Assembly: GCF_015714725.1 (NCBI RefSeq)
Contig: NZ_WBKM01000345.1
Span: forward strand, 1 to 38,638
Origin: Nostoc sp. WHI
GTDB taxonomy: Bacteria > Cyanobacteriota > Cyanobacteriia > Cyanobacteriales > Nostocaceae
Direction of reading: 5' to 3'
Length of the DNA: 38,638 bases
Part shown: positions 8,048 to 14,935 of the stretch, in pieces
Numbering within the stretch: position 1 is the first letter of the stretch
Layout of the letters: each line of letters begins with the position of its first letter
Notes under the pieces: model-generated
What the model was told of the DNA's origin: nothing
Databases searched by the model: none
The model's input: the letters and a program-made list of their open reading frames with translations, nothing else
Made by a program: the position numbers and the translations under genes

Positions 8048-8353
8048 ATGACTACTTACAAAATTGCCTTTGAAGGCGAGGTGTTAAAAATCGGATTTGC
8101 TGAACCATCACAAAACGACCAAATTGTCAAAGATGCGGCGGCACGTCTTGAGGAGATGAGCAAAACAGGAGAGCTAGGAGGAGGAGTATTACTGAAGATT
8201 AATGGCCCGGTGTCTGTGCCTGTAGCCTTTGTCTTAGCACATAAGGTAGGGCATCTTTACGGTGCGATCGCATTTTTTGACCCTAAGTTAGGCAAGTATG
8301 TTGTCTGCATTACCCATAATCCAGCATACAGCTTGGGTGACTTAGTTGATTAA
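8048..8353 (+). CDS. csx3: CRISPR-associated protein Csx3 (predicted cyclic tetra-adenylate ring nuclease)
   Basis: A protein of 101 residues from ATG 8048, preceded by GAGGTG at a normal distance; an upstream TTG at 8033 would add only five residues. The pattern INGPVSVPVAFVLAHKVGH followed by LYGAIAFFDPKLGKYVV is the Csx3 signature. The conserved His65, His69 and Asp78 lie in the region that carries the active site in characterised Csx3 proteins. Csx3 (Crn3) degrades cyclic tetra-adenylate and so switches off type III signalling. Its presence fits the GGDD-containing Cas10 and the CARF-HEPN protein a few kilobases downstream. In several cyanobacteria Csx3 is joined to an AAA-type P-loop domain; here that partner is the next gene, 8 bases downstream in another frame. 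Confidence 0.88.
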   Translation: MTTYKIAFEGEVLKIGFAEPSQNDQIVKDAAARLEEMSKTGELGGGVLLKINGPVSVPVAFVLAHKVGHLYGAIAFFDPKLGKYVVCITHNPAYSLGDLVD

Positions 8354-8361
8354 AGCTTTAT

Positions 8362-8955
8362 ATGCAACAATTACCAATCAAAGTTGTTCTTTGTGGCTCT
8401 CCCCATTCGGGAAAGTCTTGTTTAAGGGACGGTTTGAAGCAAGCGATGATGTCAATGCATCGAGATGGGAAAGCACCCTATCCTCATTTCATCACAGCTT
8501 GTCCTGATGGGGAAGGTGCATGGTTTGCCGAAACAGTACGTAACAATTCTGCTCTAGCACAACAGTTAAAGGATGAGTATAAATCTAAATTTACTTTAGA
8601 GTTTGCTCAACAAAAAGCAATACAAGTGCAAAATGCGTGTTTACCTCTGAATATGATTGATTTAGGTGGCAAAATTGATGAGAAGAATAAATTAATTGCA
8701 TCTTATGCTACTCATGCGTTAATTTTATTTAGAGATATTACGCAAATTAGTCCTTGGCAGGAGTTTTGTTTGGAACTGAATTTGCAAATCATTGCCTGTA
8801 TCTACAGCGATTATCACGGTGTTGCAGATCAAATTGACTCGGAGTTATCCATACTCACAGGTAGCGTTCATCGTTTGCACCGTGGGGAGGATGTTTCAGG
8901 GCGTCCGATGGTGCAAGCATTGGCGCGGTTGTTGGTGGGGTTGATTGGTAGGTAG
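8362..8955 (+). CDS. P-loop ATPase partner of Csx3
   Basis: A protein of 197 residues with a Walker A motif GSPHSGKSCL at residues 12-21 and a likely Walker B-type strand NMIDLGG near residue 98. It is the domain that elsewhere occurs fused to the C-terminus of Csx3 (Csx3-AAA). No ribosome-binding site is visible in front of ATG 8362, only 8 bases separate it from the csx3 stop, and the frame differs by two. It is therefore either a translationally coupled partner gene or the result of a frameshift in a former fusion. The ATPase part has been proposed to regulate the ring nuclease; its substrate is not known to me. Confidence 0.75.
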   Translation: MQQLPIKVVLCGSPHSGKSCLRDGLKQAMMSMHRDGKAPYPHFITACPDGEGAWFAETVRNNSALAQQLKDEYKSKFTLEFAQQKAIQVQNACLPLNMIDLGGKIDEKNKLIASYATHALILFRDITQISPWQEFCLELNLQIIACIYSDYHGVADQIDSELSILTGSVHRLHRGEDVSGRPMVQALARLLVGLIGR

Positions 8956-8983
8956 GAGTAATTGCAGGGAAGTCTATAATTAA

Positions 8984-9244
8984 AGGTTGATTTCAATCCC
9001 CTTACGGGGAAGCAATAATTAAACTACAACGTGTGATTAGACTTACACGCTTTTTTATTTAAAAGGTTTTCACTTTATTGTGTGAAATTGGTCATCAATA
9101 AATTTTATTTAGATTAAACACACAAAGGATAGATATCGAGTTTTTGTCCCCTTACGGGGAAGGAGTTAATTAGTTACTCTACTTATTTGAGCATTCCTTC
9201 AAGAATTGCATACTCCAATCCCCTTTCGGGGAATTACCAGGAAG
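8984..9244. CRISPR. Degenerate CRISPR remnant: three diverged repeat-like units
   Basis: Three blocks share the hairpin core TCCCCTTACGGGGAA (8997-9011 and 9147-9161, identical) or TCCCCTTTCGGGGAA (9219-9233). The first has the full look of a Nostoc type III repeat, TTTCAATCCCCTTACGGGGA followed by an AATTAAAC-type end. Core spacings are 150 and 72 bases, close to two and one repeat-spacer units. Sequences flanking the cores have diverged, so this is a decayed array or a set of solo repeats, not a working array. It could also be unrelated GC-rich hairpins, but the position between csx3 and cas10 supports the CRISPR reading. Confidence 0.55.
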
Positions 9245-9422
9245 CTCCTAGTTAAAAGGAATATATTCTTAAAGATTTTACTAAAAAAATAGTATAGCCT
9301 CATAAAATCATATTTATCTATAGAAGTCAAGATACTGTATTCGTAGAAAAATATAAATTTATTTATACTTTAACCACTAATCTATGAGGTTATTTCGCAT
9401 ATATTACGATACATATTACAAC

Positions 9423-9451
9423 TTGACACCATTAAATCGTCTTTGTTATAT
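9423..9451 (+). promoter_or_regulatory. Candidate sigma70 promoter
   Basis: TTGACA at 9423-9428, a 17-base spacer, then TTATAT at 9446-9451 (or TATATT one base later). The nearest downstream ORF starts at 9748, so a transcript from here would have a ~290-base leader carrying the duplicated CGTTTCTTCAAAA motif. It could also drive a non-coding RNA. Confidence 0.35.
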
Positions 9452-9686
9452 TTAAGCTAGCAAAAATATTATACCTAAGCAAAAATCATGTAAATATAAG
9501 CACTTATCTGTACATTACTCTACTTATTTCAGCCTTTTTTGAAGAAATGCAGATGTATTGAACATAGTATCGTGGCTAATGAACTGTTCAGGTTGTCTCA
9601 AATTACAGCAACCTTGCGAAGTTATCCTCTGTCTAGCTTTGGGCGTTGAAGGTACTTTAAATTGTTAGCCAAGCATATTGTTTATA

Positions 9687-9723
9687 CGTTTCTTCAAAAT
9701 CTGTTGTTCGCGTTTCTTCAAAA
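9687..9723. repeat. Direct repeat CGTTTCTTCAAAA, two copies
   Basis: Perfect 13-base copies at 9687-9699 and 9711-9723, 24 bases apart, just upstream of the ORF at 9748. Possibly a regulator-binding site; no regulator is known. Confidence 0.6.
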
Positions 9724-9747
9724 CCGCATTCTTCAAGGAAGTATTAT

Positions 9748-10254
9748 ATGCAACCCAATAGCTTTGTTAGCATCAACTCTGGCTTTACAAAAAAGTCCGC
9801 ATCGAATTGCAAATATGGGATAGAATCGGCAAACTCTACATTTCCCGTTAACTTGGTAATTAATTCTGTAAGCAGTCAACCTACACATACTGTAAAACTG
9901 AATCCAGTGCCAACGGTAGGCTCGACATCTCCACAAAACTACTCGATGCCTCCATCTGAATTATCTTCAGTCGTTTTGATAACAACAAATGATCAAGCCT
10001 CTGAGACAGACTTTATTCCAAAAAATGAAGAAGCGAACAAGAAATCCTCACGATGCCAAGATTTACCGAGCATCCTTAAATTTCCTAAGCAGGGGATAAC
10101 AAGTCAATTACCATTATTTTTTAAAAATGCTATCCCGTTAGTATTTTTAATAGTGCTGTTTTTAAGTGGATTCAAGCTTAATTTTAAGTTACTTCAAGTG
10201 GACTTAGCAGCTCCTTCAATACTTAATCAGATTAAAGAAGACTTTCATAAATAA
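9748..10254 (+). CDS. Hypothetical protein with one C-terminal membrane helix, in the CRISPR island
   Basis: A protein of 168 residues starting at ATG 9748, with AAGGAAG about 7 bases upstream. The first ~120 residues are Ser/Thr/Asn/Pro-rich and look disordered, without any recognised motif. One hydrophobic segment, NAIPLVFLIVLFLSGFKLNF (~126-145), is a likely membrane anchor, followed by a short amphipathic tail. A hairpin terminator follows at 10278. It lies between the decayed repeats and cas10 but has its own terminator, so it is not part of the csm operon. Membrane proteins are frequent type III accessories, so a defence role is possible but unsupported by motifs. I do not recognise the family. 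Confidence 0.55.
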   Translation: MQPNSFVSINSGFTKKSASNCKYGIESANSTFPVNLVINSVSSQPTHTVKLNPVPTVGSTSPQNYSMPPSELSSVVLITTNDQASETDFIPKNEEANKKSSRCQDLPSILKFPKQGITSQLPLFFKNAIPLVFLIVLFLSGFKLNFKLLQVDLAAPSILNQIKEDFHK

Positions 10255-10277
10255 GTAGTAAAGTCTACTAACTTTTG

Positions 10278-10318
10278 ATGACACTAGGATAATTTCTTGT
10301 CCTAGTGTCATAGATAGC
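10278..10318 (+). terminator. Rho-independent terminator
   Basis: A perfect 12-bp stem, ATGACACTAGGA (10278-10289) with TCCTAGTGTCAT (10300-10311), a 10-base loop, and a T-run a few bases after the stem. It ends the transcript of the ORF at 9748 and insulates the csm operon that starts at 10499. Confidence 0.8.
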
Positions 10319-10498
10319 TTTTTGCAGTCAGTTCATTAGGATTATGACAGTTTAGATAACAAAGTGGATCTAGCATCACGTTGAACCACTAAACATTTTT
10401 ATGGAAGACCATACTTCCAGCACAGAATATAATTCATACAGATCACAAAAACTAACGCGATCGCTAGAACTTTACAAACAATTTAATACAGATGTCCC

Positions 10499-12793
10499 AT
10501 GATACAAACCTCAGCGACCTTCAATGCTGCCTTGCAAATTGCCCAACAAGGCGTTACCTTATTGGCAAAGTGGGCTGATCCACAGTTAGCTAATAAATGT
10601 CCTCGCTTAATTGACGATAATATTGTTACGAAAGCCAAGCAAATTTTGTTTTGGAACGATCAGCACGAACTGAACACTCTACGTTTGTTATTTGACCATG
10701 TAAAATTAGATAAAGGTCAAGATAAACAATATTATTGGCAACCAAAAGCTATTGAAAATAGTAATCCAACTATTCCCTATCCTCAATTAGAAGCGGCAAC
10801 TGATTTCAGCAACCTGAAAACAGAAATTAAATCAGCTATAGATCATTTGAATGATGATGACTGGCAAAACCTTTCTTTACTCACTTTAATTATAGAAAAA
10901 TTCGGCTCATTCCTGAGCTTGGGTGAATCTGATGTTGCTCTAGTGGATATAGCCAAAACTACTGCTGCTGTTGCTGCTGCTATTGCTAACAATTCCAATG
11001 CAACAGAATTAAATTTAATCGCAGGTGACTTATCGGGTATTCAAAAATTTATTTATACTATTTCATCTGATGGCGCACTGAAATCACTAAGGGCAAGGAG
11101 CTTTTACTTAGAGTTAGTTATCGAAGAAGTAGTACAACAATTACTCATAGGATTAAAGCTTCCACGTACTAATATAATTTATGCTGGCGGTGGAAACTTA
11201 TATATTTTGGCAGATGGAACAGAAAATACTAAAAAGACTGTAGAGCAAGTACGTGAGCAGTTTAATGAATGGCTTTTAAAAGAATTTGAAGGCAAAGTAT
11301 TTCTTGCACTTGATTGCTTAAAATTTTCTATTGCGGACATTGCAACTGCAATGTCCACTCATTGGTCAGATGCAACGACTCAGCTAGGTGTATATAAATA
11401 TCGTAAATTTGCTAACCAGATTAGCAAATTTACCGAACCGCGTGATAGTCATGAGCCTTGCGGTGTCTGCCATAGAGATGATGTAGAAACTTTAAAACCG
11501 CTTAATCCTAATGAGCCGAATTCGGCTCTAGCCTGTGGAACCTGTTGCAGGATGTTTCGTTTAGGGGGTCGAATGTTTGGAATAAAAGTAATTATACGCT
11601 CCCCAAGAGAAGATATAAAAGACAAACTGGATACACTCTCATTTGAAATTTCAGGAACAAAGGTTTATTATCATCTTTTCCAAAAGTGGAAACAAATAGT
11701 TCCTGACTCTGACACTGCTTTGTTAGTAAATGATTGGACATTAGAACATTATCAATTCAAGAATTTCCGAAATGCTTTCCCCTTGTTATTAGGCAATTAT
11801 GGTCAGCAGAGTCAAGAAGAATCAGACGAGGTAGAAGGAACAATAGGCTTTATGCGTGCTGGTGAAATGGCACAACAGGCTAAAGGGATTAAGCGAGTAG
11901 GCTATTTACGAATGGATGTAGACCGACTAGGACAAATATTTGCCGAAGGTTTAGGACGAAAGCAAACTTTACCCAGACTAGCTGGACTTTCTCGCCAAAT
12001 GAGTTATTTTTTTAAGGTATATCTCAACAGTTTGGCAAAAAAACGCCAGGAGAATTTTCTAGATAATTGTAAAAATAATAATATTGGAGTTTTAAATAAT
12101 GCAGAATGTTTAACAGCAGGTGAGCGTAAAAATTTACTGTTTATCTATTCAGGAGGCGATGATTTATTTGTCAGTGGCGCATGGAATGAAATTGTAGAAT
12201 TTGCTTTTGATGTTTACCAATGCTTCCGCGCTTATACAGGATATAATCCAGATATTAGCCTATCAGCAGGAATTAGTATTGATAATGCTAAATCACCTCT
12301 TTACCACGCAGCATCTGTATCAGGTGAAGCTGAAAAGGCAGCAAAAGCAAATGGCAGAGATAGCTTAGGGTTATTTGGTCAGGTATTCAAATGGGATGAA
12401 TGGTTAGGGATAAAAGATACTAACATAATTGATTTTGAAATCAAACAATATCTGCATCCAGAAACCAAGCCAAATTTGTTGGGAATTTTACCATTTGTCA
12501 AAAGATTAGAACAGCAAAACATTGGGGTTAATTATTCCCGTAATTTTGTGCGTAACCTGCTCATAACTGCACAAATACAAGAGGAAGCATTGAAAAAGTT
12601 TGAAGAAGATAAACAATCAAAGGAGGCTTTAGGTACTCGCTACTATTTGCATCTACCAAAAATTGCTTACACACTAGCAAGATTACCAAAATATGTACTA
12701 GACGATAGTGATTTTCGGACTTCCTTAAAAAGTCCGTATAATGCGCCTTATTTTCGGGCGATCGCAACTTGGATTGAACTCTTAAACCGCTAA
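10499..12793 (+). CDS. cas10: Cas10/Csm1, type III-A large subunit (cyclic oligoadenylate synthase, HD motif absent)
   Basis: A protein of 764 residues. GDLSGIQKFIYTI at 176-188 is the conserved first palm segment of Csm1. A zinc finger is formed by Cys321/Cys324 and Cys346/Cys349. MDVDRLG (472-478) and SGGDD (551-555) form the second palm/cyclase site that makes cyclic oligoadenylates from ATP when target RNA binds. The N-terminal ~160 residues correspond to the usual HD region, but no HD dipeptide is seen there, and the typical DHxKTTAA stretch reads DIAKTTAA (150-157). DNA cleavage by this subunit is therefore unlikely while signalling looks intact. It opens the operon; a weak Shine-Dalgarno precedes ATG 10499. 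The downstream CARF-HEPN gene and upstream csx3 fit cyclic-oligoadenylate signalling. Confidence 0.93.
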   Translation: MIQTSATFNAALQIAQQGVTLLAKWADPQLANKCPRLIDDNIVTKAKQILFWNDQHELNTLRLLFDHVKLDKGQDKQYYWQPKAIENSNPTIPYPQLEAATDFSNLKTEIKSAIDHLNDDDWQNLSLLTLIIEKFGSFLSLGESDVALVDIAKTTAAVAAAIANNSNATELNLIAGDLSGIQKFIYTISSDGALKSLRARSFYLELVIEEVVQQLLIGLKLPRTNIIYAGGGNLYILADGTENTKKTVEQVREQFNEWLLKEFEGKVFLALDCLKFSIADIATAMSTHWSDATTQLGVYKYRKFANQISKFTEPRDSHEPCGVCHRDDVETLKPLNPNEPNSALACGTCCRMFRLGGRMFGIKVIIRSPREDIKDKLDTLSFEISGTKVYYHLFQKWKQIVPDSDTALLVNDWTLEHYQFKNFRNAFPLLLGNYGQQSQEESDEVEGTIGFMRAGEMAQQAKGIKRVGYLRMDVDRLGQIFAEGLGRKQTLPRLAGLSRQMSYFFKVYLNSLAKKRQENFLDNCKNNNIGVLNNAECLTAGERKNLLFIYSGGDDLFVSGAWNEIVEFAFDVYQCFRAYTGYNPDISLSAGISIDNAKSPLYHAASVSGEAEKAAKANGRDSLGLFGQVFKWDEWLGIKDTNIIDFEIKQYLHPETKPNLLGILPFVKRLEQQNIGVNYSRNFVRNLLITAQIQEEALKKFEEDKQSKEALGTRYYLHLPKIAYTLARLPKYVLDDSDFRTSLKSPYNAPYFRAIATWIELLNR

Positions 12794-12797
12794 TTAA

Positions 12798-12812
12798 ATG
12801 TAGTCATTACAT
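12798..12812. promoter_or_regulatory. Candidate HigA operator (inverted repeat)
   Basis: ATGTA and TACAT form a perfect 5-bp inverted repeat around GTCAT, between the cas10 stop (12791-12793) and the higB start. HigA antitoxins commonly bind short palindromes just upstream of higB to autoregulate. The arms are short, so chance is a real alternative. Confidence 0.3.
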
Positions 12813-12832
12813 CATTTTTGTCGTCTAAAATT

Positions 12833-13165
12833 GTGGATATTATATTTAACAGTAACAAATTTGAAGAAGAGTGTAATAACCAGAGATTATTGCAGAAACG
12901 GTACGGTTTAGATAGAGCCAAACGTTTGAGACGACGCCTTGATGATCTCCGTGCTGCTAATGTTCTAGAAGATATGAGAAATCTTCCAGGTAGATGTCAC
13001 GAATTATTATATGACCGCGTTGGTCAACTTTCGTTAGATTTAGATCATCCCTATCGGCTTATATTTGAGCCGACTGAACCAGTTCCCACAAAACCGGATG
13101 GTGGTCTGGACTGGACAAAGGTCACTGCTGTTAGGATCATCGGAGTGGAAGATACCCATGAATAA
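12833..13165 (+). CDS. higB: HigB-family (RelE/ParE superfamily) toxin embedded in the csm operon
   Basis: 110 residues if GTG 12833 is the start (DIIFNSNKF follows); TTG 12818 would add five residues. The pattern LLQKRYGLDRAKRLRRRLDDLRAA, then LPGRCHELLYDRVGQLSLDLDHPYRLIFEP, then VTAVRIIGVEDTHE is typical of plasmid-maintenance killer/HigB toxins, which cut mRNA at the ribosome. Length and C-terminal ending are complete, so the toxin looks intact. It overlaps the antitoxin-csm2 ORF by 8 bases, giving the toxin-first order characteristic of higBA. It starts 39 bases after cas10. No strong ribosome-binding site precedes it, so translation may be low or coupled to cas10. Being inside a csm operon and partnered with a Csm2 fusion is highly unusual. 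Confidence 0.85.
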   Translation: MDIIFNSNKFEEECNNQRLLQKRYGLDRAKRLRRRLDDLRAANVLEDMRNLPGRCHELLYDRVGQLSLDLDHPYRLIFEPTEPVPTKPDGGLDWTKVTAVRIIGVEDTHE

Positions 13166-13952
13166 AGTAGTTTTCAATCAATATATACCGGACTATGTTT
13201 CACCCCCAGGTGAGACACTCCTTGAAACCGTTGAAGAACTTGGAATTTCCCAAGATGATTTAGCAGAACAAATTAATTTATCAAAGAATGAAGTTGATGA
13301 TATTATTGCTGGAAAATTGCCAATTACTAACGAATTGGCATCGCAACTAGAGCAATTATTAAGTATACCAGCCAGTTTTTGGATTAATCGTGAACGAGAT
13401 TATCGGCATAGTTTAGCTCGGCAACTAGAGCTACAGCGTTTTGACCAAATTGAAAGAAATTCAAAATCTATGACTCAACAACCTATCAAACATAAGTCAA
13501 CAATTACACCTAGTCATCAAGGGTTATCAAATAAAGTATTAAACACGAGTCAATCGCTGAATATTGTTAAAGAAATTACTGAGACAATTGGTAGGTTAAA
13601 TGAAGGTTTAAAAAGCTATCCCATTCGAGATTTAGTGAAACACGCTGAAGAATTTGGCCCCTATCTTAAGCAACAAAGATTAGAAACTAACCAAATTCGT
13701 AAATTCTTAGATGCTGTAAATCGCTTAAAAGCTGACTTAACTGAAACAGGCGAATTTGCCAAAATTGAAACAGAAATAATTCTGCTTAAACCCAAATTGG
13801 CATACGCCGCAGCTAGACAAAGAGCAGCAAAACCATTAGGTGAGGTCATGTCAGCAGCTATTGATAAAGTTCACAGCAAAGAAGATTTTGAGCGTCTAGT
13901 TCAATTACTTGAATCAATTATTGCTTATCACAAAGCTGAAGGTGGAAAATAA
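13158..13952 (+). CDS. csm2: Fusion of HigA antitoxin (HTH) with Csm2/Cas11 small subunit
   Basis: One uninterrupted protein of 264 residues from ATG 13158 (GGAG/GGAAG upstream). Residues ~10-90 are a HigA-type XRE antitoxin: VSPPGETLLETVEELGISQ, helix-turn-helix at ~28-60, then LLSIPASFWINRERDYR, the hallmark of HigA. Residues ~92-145 are a Gln/Ser/Thr-rich linker. Residues ~146-264 are Csm2: IRKFLDAVNRLKADL, the diagnostic LLKPKLAYAAARQR (209-222), and the ending FERLVQLLESIIAYHKAEGGK. Csm2 forms the Cas11 filament along the crRNA-target duplex in the III-A complex. The antitoxin's toxin gene is directly upstream and overlaps. csm3 starts two bases after the stop. No second csm2 exists in the operon, so the fusion must supply Cas11. 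A restart at internal ATG 13470 (Met105) could give free Csm2. Confidence 0.9.
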   Translation: MNKVVFNQYIPDYVSPPGETLLETVEELGISQDDLAEQINLSKNEVDDIIAGKLPITNELASQLEQLLSIPASFWINRERDYRHSLARQLELQRFDQIERNSKSMTQQPIKHKSTITPSHQGLSNKVLNTSQSLNIVKEITETIGRLNEGLKSYPIRDLVKHAEEFGPYLKQQRLETNQIRKFLDAVNRLKADLTETGEFAKIETEIILLKPKLAYAAARQRAAKPLGEVMSAAIDKVHSKEDFERLVQLLESIIAYHKAEGGK

Positions 13953-13954
13953 TT

Positions 13955-14935
13955 ATGCCAACATCATACGCACAAAAACCCCTACTTGGTAAATTGTCCC
14001 TCACCAGTCAACTTTCTGTTGAAACTGGATTGCACATTGGTGGTGGTGGTGAAAATCTGGATATCGGTGGACTAGATAAACCTGTTATTCGTGACCCTCT
14101 AACAAAGTATCCTTACTTGCCTGGTTCATCTATTAAAGGTAAACTACGTTCTACTCTAGAACGGTTATTAAATAAACCTCTCAATCGCAAAGGAGGAAGC
14201 GATACTCGGCGCTATGAAAGTGATGATTTGGTAAATGGATTTACCGAAGTTGAAGAAGGAAGATTTATTGCTTATGAAGGTGCTAGTACCTGTCAAATTA
14301 GCCGATTGTTTGGTTCTACTGGCGGATCAAAATTTTGGATGCCAATTGAGACTGCCACAGAGGAAGGATTATTAGATAATAATAGTCCTACTCAGACAAT
14401 CCAAGGTCAGAACTGCGTCAGAGTTAATCGTGGACGTAACGCACCGGCTCGCCTAATTATTCGAGATTCCCATTTACTACCAGATTCAGCAGCAAAGCTC
14501 AAGCAAGTTGATACCGGTTTATACATGACTGAGTGGAAGTTTGAAAACGGTATTGATCGGGTGACGGCGGCGGCGAACCCCAGACAGTTAGAGCGTGTAC
14601 CAGCTGGATCAAAATTCCAGTTTGAATTAGTTTATACCGTAGAAGATGCGGAGCAAGCTGTTGAAGACTTGCAAAATATTGCGATCGCACTGGCCATTTT
14701 AGAAGATGATGCTCTCGGCGGACACGGTTCTAGAGGTTACGGCAAAGTCAGATTTCAAAACTTCGAGTTTTCCTATCGCAGCTTGGCACAATATCGTCAG
14801 ATTACCAACACTCCTGCGGGTTCATTGGGTTTACAACCATTGGAATCTATCGCTAACACACAAGCACTCTTAGATAACTTCGGAAGCTTACGCCAGTACA
14901 TCGAACAGCGATTACTGCCGGGGAGTGAATCATGA
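13955..14935 (+). CDS. csm3: Csm3, type III-A backbone subunit and target-RNA endonuclease
   Basis: A RAMP protein of 326 residues. The start matches Csm3 closely: LETGLHIGGG-type segment (VETGLHIGGGG), then IGGLDKPVIRDP, where Asp41 aligns with the catalytic Asp33 of Streptococcus thermophilus Csm3, then YLPGSSIKGKLR (54-65). Later, KFENGIDRVTAAANPRQLERVPAG and LGGHGSRGYGKV are further family signatures. Several copies line the crRNA and cut bound RNA every six bases. It is longer than typical Csm3 (~220 residues), with an insert of about 80 residues around 70-165 that splits the usual GSSIKGKLR-to-RLFG spacing, and an extended C-terminus. Start ATG 13955 follows GGTGGA. Its last bases overlap csm4 by ATGA. 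Confidence 0.93.
   Translation: MPTSYAQKPLLGKLSLTSQLSVETGLHIGGGGENLDIGGLDKPVIRDPLTKYPYLPGSSIKGKLRSTLERLLNKPLNRKGGSDTRRYESDDLVNGFTEVEEGRFIAYEGASTCQISRLFGSTGGSKFWMPIETATEEGLLDNNSPTQTIQGQNCVRVNRGRNAPARLIIRDSHLLPDSAAKLKQVDTGLYMTEWKFENGIDRVTAAANPRQLERVPAGSKFQFELVYTVEDAEQAVEDLQNIAIALAILEDDALGGHGSRGYGKVRFQNFEFSYRSLAQYRQITNTPAGSLGLQPLESIANTQALLDNFGSLRQYIEQRLLPGSES

Larger units (their letters stand above)
8956..9747. other. Long intergenic region with CRISPR-like repeat remnants and a candidate promoter
   Basis: About 790 bases without a convincing gene. It holds three degenerate CRISPR-like repeats (8984-9022, 9137-9172, 9208-9244), very AT-rich DNA at 9245-9420, a sigma70-type promoter candidate (9423-9451) and two copies of CGTTTCTTCAAAA 24 bases apart (9687 and 9711). 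Two weakly similar blocks beginning ACTCTACTTATTT occur near 9176 and 9516. Confidence 0.6.

Noticed and set aside
12818..12832. TTG 12818 as the start of HigB
   Set aside because: It gives residues MSSKI that fall outside the conserved start; GTG 12833 fits the DIIFNSNKF beginning of the family better. Neither has a strong ribosome-binding site.
13065..13157. Upstream extension of the HigA-Csm2 frame into the higB gene
   Set aside because: The 31 extra residues are the out-of-frame reading of higB; ATG 13158 has a good ribosome-binding site and begins the conserved HigA sequence.
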